Origin: Paenibacillus woosongensis
GTDB taxonomy: Bacteria; Bacillota; Bacilli; Paenibacillales; Paenibacillaceae
NCBI RefSeq assembly: GCF_030122845.1
Contig: NZ_CP126084.1
Location: 1,488,001 to 1,552,000 of the forward strand
DNA: 64,000 nucleotides
Direction of reading: 5' to 3'
Each line of letters begins with the position of its first letter. Position 1 is the stretch's first letter. A program made the translations under genes and the position numbers. Below are positions 52,939 to 60,957 of this stretch, in pieces. The notes beneath the pieces were generated by a model that worked only from the letters and a program-made list of their open reading frames with translations, searched no databases and was not told the origin of the DNA.

Positions 52939-53673
52939 TTGCGTGATTGGAGAGCGCTTGGATACCCGAGCAAATGGATACTGTACCTGATTCTGTTTAT
53001 CGCCACACTGATCGGCATGAGATATGTCGTACTTACGCAGCTGCCGGAAGGAGGGAGACCTCCGTATTTATTTATGCTGTGGAACACGTTTTTGGCATGG
53101 ATTCCACTTGGCCTGGCGATCGTGCTGGATATGGTCAGTTTACTGAAGGGAAAGATGCTGAAGCTGTTGCTGTTCCTTGGGGGCGGGCTGCTGTGGCTGT
53201 TTTTCTATCCCAATGCCGCTTATTTGATTACGGATCTGCTGCATCCGTTTTACCGCTATCCTATTTCTTCCGGTACGGGAATTCGGTTCTGGGAGGAAAA
53301 TTTGTTCTGGGATCATTTATTTACGATACTGTTCGCCGCAATGCTTGGGCTGGCCATTGCCACGGCCTCTTTAGCATCGGTTCATGCGCTCGTGCGCAAA
53401 TATTTGGGAACGGTTATAGGCTGGATATTCGCTATTGCCGTTTTGCTGCTTAGCAGCTTTGGCGTATACATAGGAAGATTCATTCGCTGGAATAGCTGGG
53501 ATGTGCTTCAAGACCCTGTACGTATCGTAGGCGAAACAATCATATATTTGATGGATTTCGAATATTTGCGGCATGCGATCGGCTTCTGCAAATGGATATT
53601 CCTGATTACTCTATTCTGTTATGTGGCTGCTTATTATTTTGGTATTGCCCAGCAATCGCAGAGTAACAGATAA
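52939..53673 (+). CDS. DUF1361 family membrane protein
   Basis: The 244-residue protein has six or seven hydrophobic helices. The DUF1361 hallmarks are LWNTFLAWIPLGLAI and LLWLFFYPNAAYLITDLLH, followed by IGRFIRWNSWDVLQDP near residue 180. The function is unknown in the family. It starts at TTG, preceded by GGAGGAGG at good spacing. It is independent of the GH3 gene 134 bp upstream. Confidence 0.85.
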   Translation: MRDWRALGYPSKWILYLILFIATLIGMRYVVLTQLPEGGRPPYLFMLWNTFLAWIPLGLAIVLDMVSLLKGKMLKLLLFLGGGLLWLFFYPNAAYLITDLLHPFYRYPISSGTGIRFWEENLFWDHLFTILFAAMLGLAIATASLASVHALVRKYLGTVIGWIFAIAVLLLSSFGVYIGRFIRWNSWDVLQDPVRIVGETIIYLMDFEYLRHAIGFCKWIFLITLFCYVAAYYFGIAQQSQSNR

Positions 53674-53752
53674 ACGTACTCAAATCTCCTCCATCTGGGT
53701 AATGAATGGTTAGTAGGATGCAAAAACCAGGCTTTATCCAGGGGGGAGCTGC

Positions 53753-54415
53753 GTGCAATCATGGTGGATTTGGTTAAATGTGCTGGTCATGCTTGCATTG
53801 GTCGGCATACTGTACATTCTCAACAAAAGGGTCACGAGCCGCTTTATATTGCTTGCGCCGATCGTTGTTTACGTGATCATATCCCTCGAGGACTTGTTCG
53901 GCTGGATTGATATCGCGTCACTGCTGCATTCAGAAGGGGCGCTTAGGGCACTGATCGTATTATTCGTCCTCGGCTCAGTCATTTTGTATGTTCTGTACAT
54001 TTTTCGAAAAATCGCGGATACGGCCAATAACCTGGTAGGACTCAAGGTTGTGGTGATCCGCATCAGTACCACTACCCTGTCCTGTATTGTATTTTTTACG
54101 ATTGTACATACTTCGATTTACAAGCTGTTCAAGGGCGGGAGCTTCCTGGGCGACAATATCGGCAGCGATACGCTGTCCCAGTTGATTACGTTCCTGTACT
54201 TCAGCGCCGCTACCTTCACAACGACGGGCTACGGGGATATTATGCCGGCGGACAATACGTCCAGGCTGGTCGTTGTTATGGAACTGTTCTTCAGCTTCGT
54301 AACCGTAGCTTACGCAATATCCATGCTGGGCGTTTTTCGGCAGATATTCAAGGAAGGGCCGGAAGCGGCTAATCATTCTGAGCCCAAGGAAGAAGGAGTA
54401 GAAGAAAGATTGTAA
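53753..54415 (+). CDS. Two-pore-type potassium channel family protein
   Basis: The 220-residue membrane protein has four or five hydrophobic segments and a K+ selectivity filter (ATFTTTGYGDIMPADNTSRL, residues about 160-178), with a pore helix (LSQLITFLYFS) before it and a final inner helix after it. Proteins of this Ion_trans_2 type form tetrameric potassium-selective channels. No RCK domain is present; the tail is acidic and short. It starts at GTG, supported by GGGGGGAGC. The next gene starts 20 bp downstream, possibly co-transcribed. Confidence 0.85.
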   Translation: MQSWWIWLNVLVMLALVGILYILNKRVTSRFILLAPIVVYVIISLEDLFGWIDIASLLHSEGALRALIVLFVLGSVILYVLYIFRKIADTANNLVGLKVVVIRISTTTLSCIVFFTIVHTSIYKLFKGGSFLGDNIGSDTLSQLITFLYFSAATFTTTGYGDIMPADNTSRLVVVMELFFSFVTVAYAISMLGVFRQIFKEGPEAANHSEPKEEGVEERL

Positions 54416-54435
54416 ATGAATAGGGGGCTGAAGGC

Positions 54436-55005
54436 ATGAGTATGTACACCAAACGGGAGTGCAGCCAAGGAATTCCCGTTCTGGAAAGTCCGCGTCTCAT
54501 CTTACGCCGGATTACGCCGGAAGATTGCGAAGATCTGCATCAATACATGATTCATCCGCTAGTTCAGCGCACGATTTCGTTTGAGCCGCAGACCTTGCTG
54601 TTTCCGGCCCGGTTGTACCGTTATTTTGCGGAATGCTACGAGAGTCTCCGCGATCTCCATTGGGCTATAGAATCGAAGCAATCCCGCAGCATTACAGGGG
54701 TCTGTTCTCTGCAGCACTGGGATCGTCTCCAAGGCAAGGCCCGGCTTGGTTATTTGCTGTCTCCGGCATACTGGCGCCAGGGCTACGCGACGGAAGCTGC
54801 CAGATCTTTAATTCATTTTGGTTTTGAATCCTTGGAACTCAACCGGATTGAAGCTCGCTGTTCGCAGGCGAATCCTGCATCGGAGCGCGTTCTGCAAAAA
54901 TGCGGAATGGCCTATGTCAAAGCGGTGCCGGCTGTATCGGGGAAACGAGGGGAAGAAGAGATGCTTAAGCTGTACGCGATAAACCGGGGAAATATTGCGA
55001 ATTAG
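54436..55005 (+). CDS. GNAT acetyltransferase, RimJ/RimL type
   Basis: The 189-residue protein begins with VLESPRLILRRITPEDCEDL, the classic RimJ/RimL N-terminus. The acetyl-CoA site is at YLLSPAYWRQGYATEAARSL and the C-terminus at LELNRIEARCSQANPASERV LQKCGM. It acetylates N-terminal or small-molecule amines. A GGGGGCTGAAGG site precedes the ATG. It follows the channel gene by 20 bp and is followed by terminators at 55066-55149. Confidence 0.88.
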   Translation: MSMYTKRECSQGIPVLESPRLILRRITPEDCEDLHQYMIHPLVQRTISFEPQTLLFPARLYRYFAECYESLRDLHWAIESKQSRSITGVCSLQHWDRLQGKARLGYLLSPAYWRQGYATEAARSLIHFGFESLELNRIEARCSQANPASERVLQKCGMAYVKAVPAVSGKRGEEEMLKLYAINRGNIAN

Positions 55006-55065
55006 GTTATCAAATACATGGTTTGTTACATAAATGAAATATTACTGTGATCGTTCTCTAACAGT

Positions 55066-55149
55066 AAGGGGGTACACTTAATACATGACCCCCTTTTGAA
55101 TATATTTGTCTTTGGAACCCAACGCCGTTCGTATGGGTTCTCTTTTTTT
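55066..55149 (+). terminator. Tandem terminator hairpins
   Basis: The first hairpin has AAGGGGGT at 55066-55073 pairing with ACCCCCTT at 55088-55095, followed by two T. The second has GAACCCA (55115-55121) pairing with TGGGTTC (55134-55140), followed by a T-run to 55149. The pair ends the plus-strand 53753-55005 unit. Confidence 0.75.
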
Positions 55150-55163
55150 GCCTTCAGAACAAT

Positions 55164-55973
55164 TTACAGTGGAACGGTTTGTTTGGTTTTGTTTTTGTAA
55201 TATACCCATTCTGTGAAGCCGATTTCCTTGAGGCGGGCGGCAACGAGCTCCAGCTCGTCGGCTACGCGGGAAGGCACATGGGCATCTGATCCGAAGGTGA
55301 CTTCGACCCCGAAATGCAATGCTCTCTCCAGAATGGAATCCGAGGGGTACCAGCCTCCGGACAGCTTCGTCTTGCCAGAGGTGTTGATCTCTATGGCAAC
55401 GCCCTCCTCGGCAATGACCTTAAGTGTCTCATCGATCGCTTCCGCTGCGGGAATGTCCGAGAAAGCAGGATAGTTTCCCTTCATGGCATCAATATGGCCG
55501 AGAATCTGGAACATGCCGCTGCGGGCCGATTCCCGAATTAAGGCGTAATAGGCCTCTTTGTCGGCGATGCGCTGTTTCTCATTGAGCTTCTTCCAGCGAT
55601 TTTTGTTGAAAATGCTGACGTTGCCGACACTGTGAACTGACCCGATGACATAATCGAACGGATACTTCGCCAGCGTTTGGCGGTAGATTTCGGCATGCTC
55701 GGGGAAAAAATCAGATTCAATTCCGAGCAGAACATCGATTTTTCCTTCGTATTCGCGTTTCAGCTGAAGGACTTCCTCGACGTAATTACTAAGCTCCTGC
55801 TTCGCCATTGCAATCTTCGGGAATGGCTGCTCCTCCGGACTGCCAAAATACGGAGTGTGATCGCTGATGCCGATAACGGACAGTCCCTCTTTGATTCCAG
55901 CCTCGATGTAATCGCGGATGTTGCCGTCGGCATGTCCGCAGCGGAAGTGGTGGGTGTGCAGATCGAATTTCAT
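55164..55973 (-). CDS. hisJ: PHP-domain histidinol-phosphatase
   Basis: The 269-residue enzyme has a PHP metal-binding core: FDLHTHHFRCGHADG, ISDHTPYFG, LLGIESDFFPEHAE, VIGSVHS and GHIDAMKG, then FGSDAHVPSRVADELELVAA. It belongs to the HisJ/HisK group, which dephosphorylates L-histidinol phosphate in histidine synthesis. AAAAAAGGAGCATCAGC supports the start at 55973. It lies 30 bp after the LysR gene on the same strand, so the pair is co-transcribed; regulation of a biosynthetic phosphatase by LysR is unusual. No other his genes are near. Confidence 0.88.
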   Translation of the reverse strand: MKFDLHTHHFRCGHADGNIRDYIEAGIKEGLSVIGISDHTPYFGSPEEQPFPKIAMAKQELSNYVEEVLQLKREYEGKIDVLLGIESDFFPEHAEIYRQTLAKYPFDYVIGSVHSVGNVSIFNKNRWKKLNEKQRIADKEAYYALIRESARSGMFQILGHIDAMKGNYPAFSDIPAAEAIDETLKVIAEEGVAIEINTSGKTKLSGGWYPSDSILERALHFGVEVTFGSDAHVPSRVADELELVAARLKEIGFTEWVYYKNKTKQTVPL

Positions 55974-56003
55974 GCTGATGCTCCTTTTTTAGATTAGAAT
56001 AGG

Positions 56004-56906
56004 TTATTCGGAACCGATGAAATGGGTTTCAGGCATACCTTTTAAATCGCCTAGGAATTGCTGCATTGCCGAATTGATATATCGGCCAGATTTATAAATG
56101 ACGCCGACAGGATGGCTCGTTTCCAGCTCGGGGATGGGGACGTTGAACAGTGAACCCTGGCGGAGCTCCCGCATCACGGATTGCTTGGAAATGATCGCCG
56201 CGCCCAAATTGATTTCCACCATTCGCTTCACTTCCTCGCTGCTCGACAGCTCCACGACGATTTCAGGCTCTATGGCATGCTTGCGGAAGACCTCGTCGAC
56301 GAAGCGTCTGCCTACGGTATCTGGAGACAGCATGATCATGGGAACCTCTTTCAGCATGTCCAGCGTGGGGAATTTCGCCTGAGCCAAGGGGTGAAGCGGA
56401 GATACGACGAGAGCGAACGTATCGTAATACAGTACGGACGCATGAACCTGTGGGTTATTCTCGATCAAATAGCCGATGCCGATATCAACGAGACCTTGCT
56501 CGACATTTTGATAAATTTGCGAGGAGGGCATAGATTGAATCGTCGTTTTGATCAGAGGAAATTGATCTTGGAAATAGGATAGAATCCGCGGCAAAATTTG
56601 TATGGCGATCGAAGTGGTCGTGCCTAGCACGATATGTCCCTGCGGGATATGCTCCATATCGGACAGCTTCTGCTTCAGCTCTTCGACAATATCAAGGATA
56701 GCCTCGGCACGCTCCAGAAATACCTGTCCGCGATCAGTCAATTTCACAGGCTGATTGCGGTCGACAAGCACTGTATTGAACTCGTCCTCCAGGCTTTTGA
56801 TTTGCGCGGAAACTGCGGGTTGAGTCAGGTTGAGCATTTCCCCCGCCTTGCGAAAACTTTTGGTCTTGGAAATCATAAGCAGCGTTTCCAGTTGGCTTAT
56901 GTTCAT
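56004..56906 (-). CDS. LysR-family transcriptional regulator
   Basis: The 300-residue protein has an N-terminal helix-turn-helix (NISQLETLLMISKTKSFRKA, then GEMLNLTQPAVSAQIKSLED, residues 2-60) and a periplasmic-binding-like effector domain (HIVLGTTTSIAIQILPRILS; DIGIGYLIENNPQVHASVLY; GAAIISKQSVMRELRQGSLF). It is encoded immediately before hisJ on the same strand. The effector and target are unknown. Its start is supported by AAAGGAGAG. No divergent enzyme gene is seen; the plus-strand neighbour is cheX. Confidence 0.9.
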   Translation of the reverse strand: MNISQLETLLMISKTKSFRKAGEMLNLTQPAVSAQIKSLEDEFNTVLVDRNQPVKLTDRGQVFLERAEAILDIVEELKQKLSDMEHIPQGHIVLGTTTSIAIQILPRILSYFQDQFPLIKTTIQSMPSSQIYQNVEQGLVDIGIGYLIENNPQVHASVLYYDTFALVVSPLHPLAQAKFPTLDMLKEVPMIMLSPDTVGRRFVDEVFRKHAIEPEIVVELSSSEEVKRMVEINLGAAIISKQSVMRELRQGSLFNVPIPELETSHPVGVIYKSGRYINSAMQQFLGDLKGMPETHFIGSE

Positions 56907-57089
56907 CCGAACTCTCCTTTCGCAGCTGTTTGCCAGCTTATTTTGATGCCACGATGGCGAACATGTTCATTTCATTAATTATAGGGGATGATCCCTTCAT
57001 AACGCAATGCAAGGCATTTACCTCTCGGGAAATCGACGGCAGAAAGGATAAAAATGTATAATCGAACAAATTGCATTATTCGATTTTTA

Positions 57090-57118
57090 ATGACTTATTG
57101 GTAGGAATAAAGTATAAT
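57090..57118 (+). promoter_or_regulatory. Sigma-A promoter candidate before cheX
   Basis: ATGACT at 57090-57095 and TATAAT at 57113-57118 are 17 bp apart. The -10 is perfect and the -35 matches TTGACA at four of six positions. It lies about 70 bp upstream of the GTG start. Confidence 0.55.
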
Positions 57119-57189
57119 GTTGTACAAGCGAAAAAACGGGACTTTTGTAATGAATTAATTACTTCCAAGTGTAAAGGGGCGCATAAATA

Positions 57190-57651
57190 GTGAAAGCGGA
57201 AGTGATAAATCCTTTTCTGGAATCCGCACGGTCGGTTATTGAGCAGGTTATTCAGGTTTCACCTTCTACGGGAAACCTTGGAGTCAAGGACATTATTCCA
57301 AAGCATGACCATATATGGATACAAATCGGCATGACCGGGCACTACAGCGGCATGGTCGTGTTCGGCCTACAAGAGACAGTCGCTTTGCGGATCGTCTCGG
57401 CCATGATGGGCGGATTTGTACTTACTGAAATGGACGAAATGGGTCAAAGTGCGATTTCAGAGCTTGGCAACATGATCAGTGGAAATGCCAGCACGATATT
57501 ATCAAACCAAGGCTACACCGTCGACATCACTCCTCCTCAAGTCATCAAGACCGACACAGCCATGAATGACGCAACCCCTCGCAAAGCTTTATGTATCCCA
57601 CTATTGATGGATGGCATCGGAGAACTGGATATTCAAGTCATGATCTCTTAG
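57190..57651 (+). CDS. cheX: Chemotaxis protein CheX
   Basis: The 153-residue cytosolic protein has the CheC/CheX/FliY phosphatase fold. The helix MGQSAISELGNMISGNASTI carries the conserved Glu and Asn of the E-x-x-N active site, which removes phosphate from CheY-P. The N-terminal NPFLESARSVIEQVIQ and VKDIIPKHDHIWIQIGMTG stretches are typical of CheX. It starts at GTG, after AAAGGGGCG. It stands alone, far from other che genes in the window, as is usual for cheX. Confidence 0.88.
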   Translation: MKAEVINPFLESARSVIEQVIQVSPSTGNLGVKDIIPKHDHIWIQIGMTGHYSGMVVFGLQETVALRIVSAMMGGFVLTEMDEMGQSAISELGNMISGNASTILSNQGYTVDITPPQVIKTDTAMNDATPRKALCIPLLMDGIGELDIQVMIS

Positions 57652-57764
57652 AATAAGAATAGCGTTTACGGAACCGGGAACTAGCTCTGAAATTGCGTGA
57701 TTTTTGGATGCTGGTTCTTTATTTCTGTCCGGGCAATCTATTTGGAAGAGAGAGGACGTTAACC

Positions 57765-58541
57765 ATGTCGTTAAAAAATCAGGTCGTTGTCGTTACGGGA
57801 GCTTCAAGCGGAATAGGAGCATTGACGGCCAGAATGCTGTCGGAGCGGGGCGCGGACGTCATCCTGGCAGCTCGCTCGGCCGATAAGCTGGAGAAGATCG
57901 GAGCGGAGCTTCGAGGCTCTTTCAAGCTGCTGACGATGGATGTAGGGGACGACCTGTCCGTGGCTGACGGTTTTCAAGAAATTCTCGCACAGTATGGCCG
58001 GGTGGACTGCTTGTTGAACAATGCCGGCTACGGCAAATTTACATATTGCGACGAAATGCCGCTTGCAGAATTTTCCGCCATGATGAACGTAAATTACATG
58101 GGGGTCGTAAGATGCACCAAGGCCGTGCTTCCTTATATGAAGGAGGCACGCTCCGGACGGATCGTCAACGTCGCTTCCCTTGCGGGCAAGCTGGGCACAG
58201 CGAAATCGACAGCCTATGCGGCCACGAAGCATGCCGTCCTGGGCTTCAGCAGCGCGCTTCGTCAGGAGGTCCGGGAATATGGCATTAAAGTAACAACAAT
58301 CAATCCAGGGCCGATCGACACTCCGTTTTTTGATTTGGCTGACCCTACCGGTCATTATGTGAACAACGTGAAAGGGCTCATGCTTAAGCCGGAACGGGTC
58401 GCGAGAGCGATTGTCGCTGCCGTGGAGAAAGGGCCGGTGGAAGTGAATATGCCATGGGCCTTCGGAGCGGGCGCGAAGTTGTATCAGCTGTTTCCACGTC
58501 TTGCGGATATGCTGAGCTACCGGATGTTAAATAAGAAATAG
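57765..58541 (+). CDS. SDR-family NAD(P)-dependent oxidoreductase
   Basis: The 258-residue classical short-chain dehydrogenase has the cofactor motif VTGASSGIG (residues about 10-18), the NNAGYGK motif (about 86), Ser in NVASLAGKL and the catalytic YAATKHAVLGF. PGPIDTPFFD follows. The start at 57765 (MSLKNQVV) follows GAGAGGACG; earlier in-frame codons lack a ribosome site. The substrate is unknown. It ends at a strong terminator. Confidence 0.9.
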   Translation: MSLKNQVVVVTGASSGIGALTARMLSERGADVILAARSADKLEKIGAELRGSFKLLTMDVGDDLSVADGFQEILAQYGRVDCLLNNAGYGKFTYCDEMPLAEFSAMMNVNYMGVVRCTKAVLPYMKEARSGRIVNVASLAGKLGTAKSTAYAATKHAVLGFSSALRQEVREYGIKVTTINPGPIDTPFFDLADPTGHYVNNVKGLMLKPERVARAIVAAVEKGPVEVNMPWAFGAGAKLYQLFPRLADMLSYRMLNKK

Positions 58542-58548
58542 AAGTTGG

Positions 58549-58575
58549 ACCGGCTGGATTCAGCCGGTTTTTTTT
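58549..58575 (+). terminator. Rho-independent terminator after SDR gene
   Basis: ACCGGCTG at 58549-58556, loop GATT and CAGCCGGT at 58561-58568, then T's to 58575. The stem is perfect at 8 bp. Confidence 0.92.
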
Positions 58576-58676
58576 AAGGCTTTCGGAGCCTGGAATAAAA
58601 ATCATGGCGAATTTGGTGGGATTTGCTGTTATCGCATATAATGAAAGATATGACTTTTACGTGAGGATGAACAGAG

Positions 58677-60122
58677 ATGAATACGACAAGTTTTGCTGGA
58701 TTAGGTATCGAGGAGCCGCTGCTGTCCAGATTGGCGGAATACGGCATTAACGAGCCGTCGCCAGTACAGGCGGAGAGCATTCCTGCAGCGCTGAGCGGCC
58801 GCGATGTGCTGGCCCAGTCACAGACAGGAACGGGAAAGACGCTGGCTTATTTGCTGCCAGTACTGCAAAAGATGAATACCACGGAGAAGACGCTGCAGGG
58901 AATCGTGCTGGCGCCGACCCAGGAGCTGGCGATGCAAATTTACCGTGAAGCCGAGAAATATGGCGAGACCCTGGGCGTAGGTGTCCAAGCCCTGATCGGC
59001 GGGGCGTCGATCAAACGGCAGCTGGAGCGGCTGAAGCAGCACCCGCAGCTTGTAGTCGGAACGCCGGGACGAATCCGCGAAATCCTGGCTTTGCGCAAGC
59101 TGAAGTTGCATACGGTTCGCATGGTTGTTGTCGATGAAGTGGATCAAATGTTTCAGCTTGGCGGGACAGCTGACGTGGAGCATATTTTGCGGGGAACGCT
59201 GCGGGAACGGCAGCTGATGTTCCTGTCGGCCACGATCAATGGAGAAATCAGGAATCTGGCCGGAAAGGAGATGACCGACCCGGTAGAGATCGGTATCGAA
59301 CCCGAGCAGCGTACCGCCAAAAGCCTGGAGCATATTTATTTTCTGACGGAGGAACGCGATAAAATCGATATGCTGCGCCGAATCATCCGGCATTATGATC
59401 CGTCCCGGACGATCGTGTTCATTAATCATACGGACAATATTGCCGAAGTCGAGGCGAAGATCAATTACGTCGGCCTTAACGCCGGAGCATTGTACGGGGA
59501 TGCCGACAAAACGGTTCGGGCCGCAACGCTGCGCCGTTTCCGCGAAGGGAAAATCCGCGTTCTAATCGCCAGTGATATTGCAGCCCGCGGACTGGATATC
59601 GAAGAGCTTGAACTTGTTGTCAATCTTGACCCTCCGCCGGACACGGAGTATTACGTGCACCGCGTTGGCCGAACGGGCCGGATGGGGCGCAAGGGGCTGG
59701 CCGTATCGATCATTTCCCCTAAAGAAGAGTTCATTATTCGCAAATTTGCGAGGGAGCTGAGAATTACGATTTCCGCTCGGGAAATGTATGCAGGCAAAGT
59801 CATTGAGCCGGATGCGTCCTCCGGCGGGCGAAGCAAGGCCACTCCAGGGAAAGGCCGGGTTTCAGGCTTATCCGGACAAGGTACAGCTAAATATAGTGGT
59901 GCCAAGGAGGGGACTGCCAAACGAACGCCAGCTGTACGAGCAGCCAAGGGGAGAGAGATTGTATCCGGGAATGCCTCCGGCAGCACCGGGGGGGCAAAAC
60001 GGGCCGGCACAGGAGCGGTAAAAGGGAACCGCATGAATGGCGGGAGAAAAAATGACCGGGAACAGGACCGCAAGAACAAAGGCGCTCCCCGGTGGCTGAA
60101 AGAGAAGCGGAACAAAGAATAG
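58677..60122 (+). CDS. DEAD-box-type RNA helicase with basic C-terminal tail
   Basis: The 481-residue helicase has all the main motifs: Q-motif region GINEPSPVQAESIP, motif I SQTGTGKT, Ia PTQELAMQ, Ib TPGRI, motif II VVDEVDQM (DEVD rather than DEAD), III SATI, V IAARGLDIEE and VI HRVGRTGRMG. A low-complexity tail rich in Gly, Lys, Arg and Ala (about residues 380-481) follows, typical for RNA contact. It should unwind RNA in ribosome assembly or decay. AGGATGAACAGAG precedes the ATG. A 7-bp tandem repeat sits just after the stop. Confidence 0.92.
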   Translation: MNTTSFAGLGIEEPLLSRLAEYGINEPSPVQAESIPAALSGRDVLAQSQTGTGKTLAYLLPVLQKMNTTEKTLQGIVLAPTQELAMQIYREAEKYGETLGVGVQALIGGASIKRQLERLKQHPQLVVGTPGRIREILALRKLKLHTVRMVVVDEVDQMFQLGGTADVEHILRGTLRERQLMFLSATINGEIRNLAGKEMTDPVEIGIEPEQRTAKSLEHIYFLTEERDKIDMLRRIIRHYDPSRTIVFINHTDNIAEVEAKINYVGLNAGALYGDADKTVRAATLRRFREGKIRVLIASDIAARGLDIEELELVVNLDPPPDTEYYVHRVGRTGRMGRKGLAVSIISPKEEFIIRKFARELRITISAREMYAGKVIEPDASSGGRSKATPGKGRVSGLSGQGTAKYSGAKEGTAKRTPAVRAAKGREIVSGNASGSTGGAKRAGTGAVKGNRMNGGRKNDREQDRKNKGAPRWLKEKRNKE

Positions 60123-60154
60123 GAATCAAGCAAACAGTATTGAAGAAAATGGAT

Positions 60155-60182
60155 GCATTAAGCATTAAGCATTAGGCGTTAA
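60155..60182. repeat. Four-copy 7-bp tandem repeat before ecsA
   Basis: GCATTAA, GCATTAA, GCATTAG and GCGTTAA lie head to tail at 60155-60182, in the short gap before the ecsA ribosome site. No known site matches. Confidence 0.8.
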
Positions 60183-60207
60183 GAATTGAGGATTGGGGGG
60201 AACGGTT

Positions 60208-60954
60208 GTGAGTGAAACGCCCGTTTTGCAGGTAGAAGAACTAAGCGGGGGCTACAGCATCGGTCGTCCTGTGCTGCATGACATTCAATTTGATGTGCAG
60301 CCTGGTGAGATGGTCGGCCTGATCGGGCTGAACGGTGCGGGCAAAAGCACGACGATGAAGCATATTTTGGGATTGATGACGCCACATCAGGGCGGCGTCG
60401 TCATTCAAGGCAAGACGCGCAGCGAGGAGCCAGAGGCTTATCAATCCTCTTTGGCTTTTGTGCCAGAGTCGCCCCTGTTGTATGAAGAGCTGACGGTAAG
60501 AGAGCATTTGGAGTTCGCGGCCAGAGCCTACAATGTGGAGCAGAAGGATTATGAGGAGCGATCACAGCGGCTGCTCAAGCTCTTCCATATGGAGGAGAAG
60601 GCGGACAGCCTGTCGATGCATCTATCCAAAGGTATGAAGCAGAAGGTCATGATCATGTGCGCTTTCGTCGCCCGGCCTCCGCTCTACATTATTGATGAGC
60701 CGTTTTTGGGACTGGATCCGCTGGGCATTCGCTCCCTGCTGGATTTCATGATGGAGATGAAAGAGAGCGGGTCTTCGATTCTGCTCAGCTCGCATATTTT
60801 ATCGACGATTGAAAATTATTGCGACCGGTTTATCGTACTTCACAAAGGCAGAGTCATCGCCCAAGGGACCCTGAATGAAATCGCCGAGCAGGTCCAGATG
60901 CCGGGCGCATCGCTTGAGAACATGTTCTATGCCTTGGTCAAGGATGGGGAATAA
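60208..60954 (+). CDS. ecsA: EcsA-type ABC transporter ATP-binding protein
   Basis: The 248-residue ATPase has Walker A (IGLNGAGKSTTMKHILG), a signature region LSMHLSKGMKQKVMI (LSKGM in place of LSGGQ), Walker B (LYIIDEPFLGLDPL) and an H-loop (LLSSHIL). EcsA pairs with the membrane protein EcsB; loss in Bacillus affects secretion, competence and regulated proteolysis. The start is the GTG at 60208, after GGGGGGAACGG; a TTG at 60193 overlaps that site. The next gene starts 3 bp downstream. Confidence 0.9.
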   Translation: MSETPVLQVEELSGGYSIGRPVLHDIQFDVQPGEMVGLIGLNGAGKSTTMKHILGLMTPHQGGVVIQGKTRSEEPEAYQSSLAFVPESPLLYEELTVREHLEFAARAYNVEQKDYEERSQRLLKLFHMEEKADSLSMHLSKGMKQKVMIMCAFVARPPLYIIDEPFLGLDPLGIRSLLDFMMEMKESGSSILLSSHILSTIENYCDRFIVLHKGRVIAQGTLNEIAEQVQMPGASLENMFYALVKDGE

Positions 60955-60957
60955 GAG

